From the NCBI GenBank assembly GCA_018697195.1, contig CM031864.1, positions 28,343,962 to 28,407,961 on the forward strand: a stretch of 64,000 nucleotides of DNA, given 5' to 3'. A program made the position numbers and the translations under genes. Source of the stretch: Certhia americana (Eukaryota; Chordata; Aves; Passeriformes; Certhiidae). The notes under the pieces are model-generated. The model had not been told where the DNA came from, searched no databases, and worked only from the letters and a program-made list of their open reading frames with translations. Below, in pieces: positions 54,301-64,000 of this stretch. The stretch's first letter is position 1. Each line of letters opens with the position of its first letter.

Positions 54301-57300
54301 GTGGTATTTTCTGCCCAGAGGAACCAATGCTGCTTCTCACCAGATTTCAGCTTCCCTCCCATTAGCAAGGAAGGTCTCACCTGAATGTACCTGCCATGAA
54401 GGAAGATGCAACCAACTCAAATGTCTGTGAATGACCATGCCCCTGCCCAGGATCAGTGTCTGGGGGACAGACTGGTATTTCTTGGCTGGCAATGTAGGAA
54501 ACAGAATGGTCAGCTCCACCTTTGAAGCAGTTCAGATGCAGTTGAAATGAATCCCTTGTGGAACCCTCCTGGCCTCTGCTGAACTACAACACAGATGGGC
54601 CTGGCTCACTGCATGAAGCAAAAGCCACTTAATTACAGCAGCAGCTCAATATATTTGGTTTGGATCATCTTTATTAGCCATCACTTAAGCTTGTTATTAA
54701 GGGAAGAATAGGGACTGTAAAAAGAGTACAATCCTATGCTGCTGATCTTTTCCCTGTGCTGCAGCAGCTGATTATTGCTCCAGTCTGCTCAACACCTTCA
54801 GGACTCTCTTCCCTCCTGTACGGATAGCACTTCTGTCACCTGTGTTCCAAATTGTTTTATTTCTGGAAAAGCATGGTTGTATTTTTCTTCCTGGGACACT
54901 TTTAATTGACTTGGGTAGAATATCTGATGTCCCAAACGCTCTGTAGGCACAGCATGAGCAGTAGGTACCTCCTGGAGGGATTGTGCTCATCTCTTCAAAT
55001 AAATACCCAGATAGGCTAGTACTTTCTCACCCAGTGGAAGAGAGAATCAAAATCCTTGCAGAGACCCTGAGGAGTTGGACCTGAGGCTCACATGATAACC
55101 AAGGGAGCCCAGACCTTCTCCTCAGGAGAGAACACTACTCAGAAACACAAAGCTACATCACTGCTCTTATTCTGGCTGTTGTCATGTGCTTAAATCCTCG
55201 TGTTCAGTGGAGGTGTAGCTGCTCAGGTGCTTCTTCTCAAGTGCCCAAAGGATTGCTGTGATTTTCAGCCTTCCTGTGTACCACAGTCCTGAATCTCCTT
55301 TTCAGTCCTACATCTTACATTCTTGGGGGCTGAAGGGCTGCTGTAACCAGCACCACACAGCCATTTTCCAGCATTCCTGCTCTGAGACTCAGTTTTCGTT
55401 TGTGCAGCTCAGTTCTGGGATTTCTACATCTTATTTTAAAAGCAGCCTGAACAACCACAAGCATCAGCAGAAAACTTTAATTATCTCTATGTTTTTAACA
55501 GGGACTGAGCATTTCATCCATGTCACTGTGATGTCTGCTCCTGGACCTACAGGCCTGTGGGATAAGTTCTGCTCCCAGGTGGTTCACAGGTGAGCAGCAG
55601 GGATGCATCTCCAACCCAGCATCTTTGCAGGTGCCCTTCTAGTGGGATGTAGGGCTGCGCTTGGCTTTGAGAGCTGGCAGCTCCAGTCAAGTACTTTTGT
55701 GTGGTCCAGGAGGAAATTCCCCAAACTGGCATCCATCTCCTGTAAAACCATGAGAAGCTCCTGTTTGTGGTGCAGGGGAATGTGTACCCACTGTCAGGCT
55801 CAGCTCACAGGAGAGGGGAGAAGGCTGGATGGTGTATTTGGGTATGTGAGAGCTATTACAAGCTCCAGAGCAGTGTTTTTCCTTTATTTATTCAAACATC
55901 TCAAGGAGCAATAGGTTGCTGGACTGGGAGGGGAGGAGTTTGCTCCTCCTTTTTTCTGAAGTGTCAGCATCTCACAGTGCTCGTGATCACTCCTGTTTGG
56001 CCAATGATCCCGTGGTAGATGTGGAAATGCAGCGTGGAGAACCCCAGCGCTGTATTTGTAATGAAGAGCCATCTCCAGGCTACACCAAAGAGGTTATTTG
56101 TGTCCTGGTACAGCCTTTGTTTGAAAACAACAGCCTCTCTAGGTAACCACACAACAGACCACAAGTGCCTATTTATTTGCATCTGCTTCTGCTCACAATA
56201 GTGAAGGAAGGGAACCCATCTGTTTGGGCAAGGGGGAATAAAAATACAGCAGAGGGAAGTTGGTTACATTCTTAACACAGGCAGCCAGGAGAAAGAAGCC
56301 CATGATTCTAGAGATGCAGATAAATCTAGTTTTTTTCTCTTTGCTCAAAGTTCAAGCCAAGTCATCTAACCGGGAGCCTGACAAGAAAAATAGAGACAAA
56401 TACCTCATTCCTTCCTTACTGGCCTCATTTCTTGCTCAAAGAAAAAGCCCAAACCCCCTTTGGCTGAGTTACAGTCCAGTAACTGCAGCCTTTCACTGAC
56501 CCTATGTCTATGCCACAACCTTTTCTCACTGACTCATCACAGCATCTGTTGCTGTCACCTCCCCAGGGTCCTAGGGACTAGCTTTATCACAAAAAAAGGA
56601 CCAGTTCAAAGGCTACCTTTTTAAATACCTGTCCTGGGCTCCCTGAAGATGATCCAGCCCATGAAGAGAAAGCAGGCATGTTTGTCACAGTCTTGCCTTT
56701 CCTTGTTAGAGTCTGTCTGGAGAGTTTTACAGATCTGTTCTGAAGGTTGCTGGAGGCTGGTTATTTTGTTTTAAAGTCAGGGCAGCAGCAGACAGGCAGC
56801 CACTATTAAAAGGAAAAATTTGAAAAAAAAATTCATTTGGGCTTTAAAGTCAGTTGACTGCTTTTGACAGGCTGAAGGATTTTTTATGTCTGGATATTCC
56901 TGACCTGCAAGGTGAGGAGATGTGTTGTCATGCAAGAGGATTTGAGCAGCTCCACCAGACAGAGAGGAACCTCCACCTTCTTTAACAAGGGTCCTGTGCT
57001 GACTTGTGAGAGCCTTTACTCAGATTTCAGGTACCTTGGCATGGCCATATCCAGACATTCCTTGAGCTTTGTTTCCAAAGAAAAGATCCAAAATCAGACC
57101 TTTTTATTCCAGCACCAGCCTTTCTTCATTTCCTCCTCCCCAAATCCCATGAGGAGGGAAAAAAATTATTTTTAGTGCTGCATATGCCTTCACATTTGAT
57201 TTTTATAAAGGGGTTGGGATGAAGGCACATTTCACACTAAGAACATCCCGTTGGAAGGATAAGGTGCTGTTATCTCATGCTGCTTCCTTAGTCTTCTCTG

Positions 57301-58580
57301 AATAGTTTTGCTTAGGCTGAGAGAACGTTTCTCAGCAATCACATAGCAATTGGCTGGTTTGGTGCACTTCTGACACATTTTGCAAAAACACTTAATGTGC
57401 CACAAAAGGAGTGACTCAAATGAGGAAGAAAAATGTTTCTCAGCCAGAAAAGTCATGGAAGTGAAGAGCTCACAAGGGTTCAGTTGGTCACCCCTCAGCC
57501 TGAACTGTCCACAGCATCACCAGGGTTTATATTTGGATGATATTCTCCCCAGATTGAGTCACATTTCCTGCCTCAAGTTGCTCCAAAAGGCCTGTGTTTC
57601 AGGCAGGGTCCACATTTGAGTTTGATACATGCAATAGGCAGGAGTGGCCCTTTCTGCTGCTTTCAGGTGGATTTGGATTACCCAGCTCATATGAAAATTA
57701 GACCCAAGCTGAGTAAACAAATATTGATCTACTCAACCTCAGGTCACAGCTCAGAATAGCAATTTGAAGGAGTATATTGAAGGGGCAGGATCACATCAGA
57801 GGGTATAAATGTAGGGTGAAATTCAACCCTGCTCCAGGGAGTTTGCAACCTTAGTACAATCAATAGGAGCACCTGAAAATGCTGGTCTGATTTGGGTTAC
57901 AAAATCCCCGTGTCTCTGAATGGTTCCTCCTTTAGCAACCGAGCGTAAGAAAATAATTAATGAACAGTCCAGAGATGCTAAAAAGAAGGGAGGGAGTGAT
58001 GCTGAAATAGCTGCATGTTGGGGACACATGGGGCTATAAGTGGATTGGGATGGGAGCAGAGACACTGTCAGTTTGAGGGAAAAACAGGGCAGTGGGAAAG
58101 ATTTGCTTGAGATGATTAATGCTGACCCACACCCCGTCATCATTCAGGGTATGAGCATTCCTTTTAGACAGTGACTTGCGCTGCTGAACGTGCTACATGG
58201 TCATTTTCCAGGTGCTTGGCCATTTGACTTGAGGGTTTTTTTAAACATGCTAGATGCAATGTGAGCACTGAAGGGAAGGCAGCAGAGCGGATTTTTCCCA
58301 CTGTGGTGAATTAAGTAGGACATGCTGTCTTCCCAAGCAGAGTCCCTGACCTTCCCATGTCTCTGTAGGGTCACAGTTTATTTGCTAACACCTTAGAGAA
58401 AAGACAGAGTCAGCTGGTCTTTCCTCAATGGTCCGAGCTTTCCCCCAAATTCCACATTGTGACTTCAGAGAAAAATCCAGTTTATTGAGGTTGGTGTATT
58501 CAGACCAATAAGGTTGACTTGTTGCAGGCCTGATCCCTGACCAGCAAAGTCTCTGGGATTACTAAGAAAATTATTTTCCA
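48306..58580. other. Intergenic stretch without recognised genes or CR1
   Basis: About 10 kb with no exon, RNA gene or clear young repeat that I can name. Compared with the CR1-dense SEC16B introns it is notably free of CR1 tails. It may hold RASAL2 or SEC16B regulatory sequence, but nothing in the bases alone shows this. Confidence 0.4.
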
Positions 58581-58581
58581 G

Positions 58582-58640
58582 TCATAGGATGGTTTGGGTC
58601 AGAAAGGATCTTAAAGATCATCCAGTTCCAGCAAACTGTC
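58582..58640 (-). repeat. CR1 LINE 3'-end scrap
   Basis: TCATAGGATGGTTTGGGTC then AGAAAGGATCTTAAAGATCA is a short reverse-complement CR1 terminus. Confidence 0.8.
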
Positions 58641-59759
58641 CAGTCAGATGGGTATTCCCTGTTTTCTCCCCAGCAGGATACAAGGACAGGAGCAACCATC
58701 CATCAAGGCACATTGTCACCAGCCTGGCAGACAGCAATCCCCAAGTGTGGAGGGGACAAGCTCTCACAAGCCCACATTTTTGGGCCTGGTTCCTGTTTCA
58801 CGTGGCAGCAGGTTGGCCTCGACCTTGTGCCTGCCCCAACAGAGCAGGACACGGCAGCTTGAAAGGGACTGTTGGGAGAAGAACAGCTGAGAGCCACAAA
58901 GATCTCAGTGCGTGTATAAATAGAGACGGAGCTGTTATCCTGATGAAATGAGACCAGATGTTTCTCCCAAATCCCTTCTCTCTGCTAGTGAAAATTATAG
59001 TTTAGTTATAGCAGGGCAAAGCTGGCAGCAAAATATTTTAGACCAACTAATGTTGGGAAGTCAAAGGGGCAAAATGCCTCACTGGGTAGGGGTACCATGT
59101 GCTGTGATGCTGCAGGGATGGATTGGGCATGATCAGAGTGGGAACCAGAGGAGTACTTTGCTGCCTTTGTTCTATTTTTCTGCTTCCTATCCCAGTATTA
59201 ATGGGCTGAGTTTTAAAGCCTATGCTGCGGCTGCTTTTGTGAGGTAGAAATTCAGTGTCAGCACATGTATCCTGGAGGCAGTTGGCACAAGATGAAGGAG
59301 GGACAGCAGCAGCAGTTAAAACTGGGCCTTGGCTCTTTAATATTTAACTTTCCTCAGTGCTGGGGTTTTTTTTAATCAGTTTGTGCATTATCTGCCATCC
59401 CTGTTCAAAGAGGGTTTTAGCACAGAGATTTCAGTGCTTAATCCCAGGGGCAGGGAAAGCGGAAGAGTCTCTCTGAAGGTTCCAGGGCTCAATCTGGCCT
59501 CAATTACACGAGCCTAAATCAGCAAGGAGTGGCCATGATGGACTTTGCTGTGACTGCATCAGGCTGCAGGTAACAAAATTAGGGGTCAGTCCTGCATCTC
59601 TCCAGGAGATGCTTCTGCTCCTTAAGGCTCCATCCATAACGGAGTTCCTAGGAGGATATAAACATTGACAGACTGGCTCAGAATAAATGTCCACCTTGGG
59701 CAACAACTAAGGCCTGGCTGTGGCCAGATGCAGATGCTTAGGAAGGGATATCAGAAGAG

Positions 59760-60140
59760 GGAGAGTATAAAGCGATCCTTCCTCCAGCATTTCGTCTCGG
59801 CTCCTGGTAATCAGCAGTTGAGGGACTTCCTAAGCCGGAGGTTGCATGAATTTGTCTAATCCCTTCTGTTTCTTTTCTCATTCTCATTTATACTTTTGGC
59901 CTCCATGACATCCTGTGGTAGTAAGTTCCACAATGTAATTATGTGTTGTGTGAAAAAGTACTTCCTTTTGTCTGCTTCAGACCTGGCTCTTGAATGTTTT
60001 TCTCCATGTTCTTGTGTTGTGAAGAAAAGGGAAAAAGAATTCCAGGTCCATACCAGACCTCTCTCGACCTCTTCAGACTTCTCTGTCTTTACTTGCCCCA
60101 TGATTTTGTTCTTCCAAACTGGAGTCTCCTTGTTTTTCTA
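59760..60140 (-). repeat. Old, diverged LINE fragment (CR1/L3-like)
   Basis: Blocks such as GTTCCACAATGTAATTATGT, GTGTGAAAAAGTACTTCCTT and TGTTCTTGTGTTGTGAAGAA resemble an ancient CR1-group repeat shared across amniotes, here opposite to its usual sense. The assignment is from memory and the limits are approximate. Confidence 0.5.
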
Positions 60141-62950
60141 GTCCTTCCCCCTCATATGGTATCTATCTCATCATTTCCACTGCCCTTACCACCCACTGCC
60201 ACATATCTTCTCATTTTCTTATTGCCTTTTTTTTTGCGATAAGATCTCTGAGGTGAGACTTGCTCACTTCTGAAGACATGAATTCATTCTCCTGGAAGAA
60301 GGTCAGCTTAAAAGCTTTCTTTTCTCAAGTTACACTGGTGTTCTTTGATTTCTTGTACAACACATACAGCAGTCTTGGGCTTTATGCAAATACACGTGCA
60401 ACTCTCTTCAAATACTTGGATTTAACCTATTCTGAACAACCCCCCAGCCCTAATTTAACTAGTGTCTGTGAGTTAAAATGACATCCACTAGTAGATCGAC
60501 TAATGGGGCTGGTTTACATGAAGGGAATTTCATGCATGTGCTTATATTACTGCTCATTTATGCCTTCACAAATCCTCTGAGCATTACTGGTGGAGAAGAC
60601 CCCCAGCCAGAACAGCTGAACTGGTAAGCATGAAACTTGGGAGTATCTGATTTCCAGGACATCTTTATTTATAAAATATGTCTATTTTTGCTCCCGTCAT
60701 GCCCGCAAAACCAGTCTTCCTATTTTAGTCATCCCTACTCTTTATCATTGTTTATGTTGCCCCAAACCCTATGAATAAAGGCTGGAGAATGGATTTTGTC
60801 TTCTGCTGCAATGTGAATTTCAGAAACCACACTAGCCAGTCCTTCCAGACCTTGCTGTTAGGATGGCTTGATCATACTTGCAGATACAACCAGTCCTCAC
60901 TTGATGGGAACCAGTTGCTGCTGTCTTGCGCTGCTCCTGCGTAAATGTTGTCCCAGGATTGTACAGCAGCTTTTTTTAAACTCCACTTTTGGCAGCAGCT
61001 TAGCAGCCACATCCTTCCCTCACAACATGCCAGCTCCTCTCCTGCTTCTCAAACTGGCTTCATCCCCCCTTCCCCTGTGTCCACTTGTGCAAGTTTCCTG
61101 CAGCAGGGAAAGAGTCCAGGCTTGTGTGAAGGATGGGGATGTCTCTGGGAGGCTGGCTGCAAGAAGGGGGCTGTGGGAAGAGTAAGAGGGGAAAACCTTG
61201 AGAAGTTTATTGGATTGTAGCCACTAAATGATAAGCTGGGAGAATATGTACATTTTATATTATCAGTAGCAGGTAGAGAGCATGTAGGAGGAAAAAACTG
61301 CTCTTCCTACTGCTTTATGGTATTATTATGGCAATTTATGCAGATGTCTATTCTGGAAGGAGTATCCTGCACACCCTCAACTCCCAAAACTTTGGAAACG
61401 ATGCTGCAGAACATATTCCAGGGTGGGAAGGAGCAAGGAACTGCTATTGGGTGTCCCAGCTGTGCTGCTTCTGTGCAGAATCACCCCATCACAGTGGTGG
61501 TGGGTCAAATCCTCACCGGATTTCATCCTGGTTTAACTCTTCCTGGTTAAAAGGGTAGTTTTAAGATCCCTTTTCCCCAAAAAAAATCAAGGCTGATACC
61601 ATTAAACTCACTGGATCTTTCTTTCTCCTGGCCCTGTCTCTTACCTCCTACAACCTCAGGAAGTGCCAAACTCACTGGTTTGTTTCAAACGAAACAGAGG
61701 GATAAAGGTCCAAGAGCTAATTCTGGTGCAGTGAGATCCTACAAGTCTCTTCACTGAGGGTGTCCATCCTCTGCCAGATATCAAGTATGAATCTGTAGGA
61801 AAATGGACTACACCATTTCTGCCAGTCACGAAACAACCTAACATTTAGAAGAAGGAGATTTCTTCATTTTCCAACTCAGACTGGAAATCGCAGCAGGGTG
61901 CAAACACCCACTATGGAAGAACTCATCCTGTTCTCTCTCAACTGGGTAGACAATGACCCAATTGCAGGGCGAGATTCAGGTCAAGCTCTCAGTCAAGCAT
62001 GAGACAGAAACTCACAGAAATGAGGTTTCATCAATTAATCATGGGGCTGGCAGGACTTTTTGCCTCCATTGAAACAGTTAATGCAGCTTCCATTGCAGAC
62101 ACAACTGTGTGGTGGGAGGGTACTCCAACTCACTTGGATCAGAAGGGCACTGTTCAGTGCCACTTTGCAAGTCCTCAGCTCCCAAGAGGAGCTTTTGGGA
62201 ACTCCTAAGACAAACCTTCATGTACAGGCAATGAATGGGGACCTGTCAAACTGCAGAGCTCAGAGAGTTACAGTCCTTCCTTTCTAAGTGAAGTTGCTCT
62301 TCTTCAGCCACAGCTTGCTGTGTAAACCCTGTTATTCTGCTCTGCTGCAAAACAAAACAAGATGACAGAAGGGTGGTTAGAAGGTGTGGGAGCAGTTATC
62401 TACTTTAAAGCAGCTTTATGGCAGTATAACTGCTACAGGTCCACACTAAATCAACCGCTCTTTCCATAAAGAAAAAATTGTTAGTGCCTTTAATTTATGT
62501 ACAGAGGTGAACCCTTGGAAACAGCCTGTGCTAATGGAGATAATCACTGGATCTGAGTGCTTGGGTGAAAACCCATGCAGTTCATACTGATCATGGACTC
62601 AGTCCAAGAGATTACAGGGGTGGAACCCGAAGTAAACTGAACTCCTTTGCCCACCTTTCCTGAAAATTCAAGCCACAATGCCATGATTCAACAGACATTG
62701 CAGGATGCCTGCTTTATTCATAGCTGTTCTACTCGACATTTTTAAAGAACATGGACCTTAAGCACTGGGAAATTCACCAAAATACATAAGGGAAATAGAA
62801 AACAAACATGGTGTATTGGGGGAGGTCAGTAAACAGACATTCAGGACAAACCAGCCCGCAAATCCCATAAATGAAATACATTTAATCAAGTTGTCGTCCT
62901 TTCCCTGCAGCACATCTCCTCATGTACCTGAGAGAAACAGCCTGTGTGAG
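60141..62950. other. Upstream flank of RASAL2, nothing recognised
   Basis: A/T-rich, CpG-poor sequence with no exon or repeat I can name. GC content changes sharply near 62950, where the RASAL2 CpG island begins. Confidence 0.45.
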
Positions 62951-63225
62951 TGCATGAAAGATTTATCAGTCTCGGTCAGGCGTGCCAGCGCCGCTCTGAG
63001 CCCGGGGAACCCCACGGCAGCCGCTCTTTGAGACTAAACCCATCACTTTCGCCTTGCTACGGCGTTATTGGGAGAACGGGCCGCTGTGAGCGGCGTGTGG
63101 CCCCAGCCGGATTTACCCGATTGGTATTCCTTCGGGACGCCGCTCCGGAGCCGCGACTCCCCCCTCTCGCTGCTCTCCCGGCGGGGCTGAGGGGAAGAAC
63201 CATCTTGAGTCCTCTCCGGGGCAGC

Positions 63226-63269
63226 CACACCAAGCCCACACCAAGCCCACACCAAGCCCACACCAAGCG
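63226..63269. repeat. Four tandem 11-bp units in the RASAL2 promoter
   Basis: CACACCAAGCC is repeated four times head to tail, the last copy ending CG. It is a minisatellite within the CpG island. Confidence 0.93.
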
Positions 63270-63529
63270 AGGCGGCCGCGGGGGAGGCGGGGACCGCGGA
63301 AAGGACTGCCAGCGTCTCCAAGGGCAAAGCCTCTCGCCATCAGGGCCCGCCTCTCCCTCAGGCCAGGGCCGGACGGGGGCGGGGTACCGGGGCTCCTCCC
63401 GCGCTGACGCGAAGGGCGGGGAAGGGGCGGCCCGGGGAGTGAGGGTGGGAGGGATGGAGCCGCACTGAGGCGAAGCGGGGCCGGGGCGCAGCGCGGGCGG
63501 CGGTGGCGCCTCCTCGTCCCCACGGCAGC

Positions 63530-63689
63530 ATGGAGGCGGCCGCGGGAGCGGCGGCAGAGCCGGCGGCATGGGCGGCAGAGCCCTTCGCGGAGCCGGAGGC
63601 GGGCTCGGAGGAGCTGGAGGCAGGAGGCGCGCTGGACCGCGTCCTGCGGGAGTCGGTCTGCCAGCAGCAGGGCTGGGTCCGCGTCTACG
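63530..63689 (+). CDS. RASAL2: RASAL2 first coding exon (residues 1-53, partial gene)
   Basis: RASAL2 is a RasGAP of the SynGAP family that raises GTP hydrolysis by Ras at membranes; the full protein has PH, C2, RasGAP and coiled-coil parts. Only the N-terminal exon is in the window. It encodes an Ala/Glu-rich leader, then LDRVLRESVCQQQGWVRVY, matching human LDRILLESVCQQQSWVRVY directly before the split PH domain. The ATG at 63530 is the first in frame and gives a start equivalent to the human long isoform. The exon ends one base into a codon at donor G|GTGAGG (phase 1), as expected for the Asp codon that follows in human. The remaining exons lie beyond 64000. The Ala-rich leader is diverged from the human one. 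Confidence 0.93.
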
Positions 63690-64000
63690 GTGAGGGGCGC
63701 CGGGGCGGGGAGCGGCGGAAAACTTCCCGGCCCCAACTTCTTTCTCCCTTTCTTTTTCTCCCCGCTGTCGAAGCTGCCAGTTCCCCGCAGCTCCTTGCCT
63801 CCCTCCTCCCCGCACCGTTCCCGAAGCCCCGGGTTCACCCTGCGCCACGCCTTCCCCTCTCCTGAGGTGCAGGATGCTCCGGTGTTCGGATCCGCGTCCA
63901 AAGCTTTTGTGTGCCCGGAGTCCCAGGATGTGTGCCCGGGATGCGGGTGCCGGCAGGGCTGAGCACTCCCGGATTTAATTAGTATTAATGAGCTAGTAAA

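Larger units (their letters stand above)
62960..63980 (+). promoter_or_regulatory. RASAL2: CpG-island promoter of RASAL2
   Basis: About 1 kb of CpG-dense sequence surrounds the first coding exon. It contains an inverted CCAAT box (ATTGG at 63120-63124) and several GC boxes (GGGGGCGGGG near 63375-63385; GGGCGGGG and GGGGCGG near 63412-63430), with no TATA box. This is a typical broad housekeeping-type promoter. The start site is not determinable by eye but should lie between about 63150 and 63500. Confidence 0.75.

Noticed and set aside
63226..63269. CRISPR-like repeat array
   Set aside because: The units are contiguous 11-mers without spacers, in a vertebrate promoter.
63057..63901. Long open frames (over 260 codons) on the - strand opposite RASAL2 exon 1
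   Set aside because: GC-rich, Pro/Arg-rich frames in a CpG island; stop codons are rare there by composition. They overlap the real exon and show no family resemblance.

Overview
This is vertebrate nuclear DNA, almost certainly from a bird and probably a songbird. The evidence is small split exons with canonical splice sites, many truncated 3' ends of CR1 LINEs in both orientations, and two stand-alone LTRs, one of which resembles songbird endogenous retrovirus LTRs. The protein-coding genes are recognisable as SEC16B and RASAL2, neighbours in the same head-to-head order on human 1q25. All identifications were made by eye and from remembered family sequences; no database search was run.

Layout. 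1-8.8 kb: no gene seen, only a CR1 scrap and A/T-rich simple sequence. 8.84-9.65 kb: a solo LTR. 9.65-14.4 kb: no gene seen. 14.44-15.07 kb: a second solo LTR. 15.26-15.68 kb: a complete gene on the + strand for RPPH1, the RNA subunit of nuclear RNase P, with a type 3 RNA polymerase III promoter (ZNF143-type site, PSE, TATA) and a T7 terminator. 16.02-36.04 kb: SEC16B on the - strand. I could assemble 24 coding exons whose phases agree at every junction; together they give an uninterrupted 976-residue protein. Its 3' end faces the 3' end of RPPH1 about 0.35 kb away. 36.5-62.9 kb: intergenic or upstream SEC16B sequence with CR1 copies, an (AAT)n tract, a (CA)n tract broken by a 10-N assembly gap, and an old LINE-like fragment near 60 kb. 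62.95-64.0 kb: a CpG-island promoter and first coding exon of RASAL2 on the + strand, running out of the window.

Roles. SEC16B is a scaffold of ER exit sites for COPII vesicles. RPPH1 RNA cleaves 5' leaders from pre-tRNAs. RASAL2 is a Ras GTPase-activating protein of the SynGAP family. They do not form a pathway; their proximity is chromosomal. The most notable result is the RNase P RNA gene, which a protein-led annotation would miss because it lies in a GC-rich patch with only spurious reading frames. It lies tail-to-tail with SEC16B and has an LTR about 190 bp upstream of its distal promoter site.
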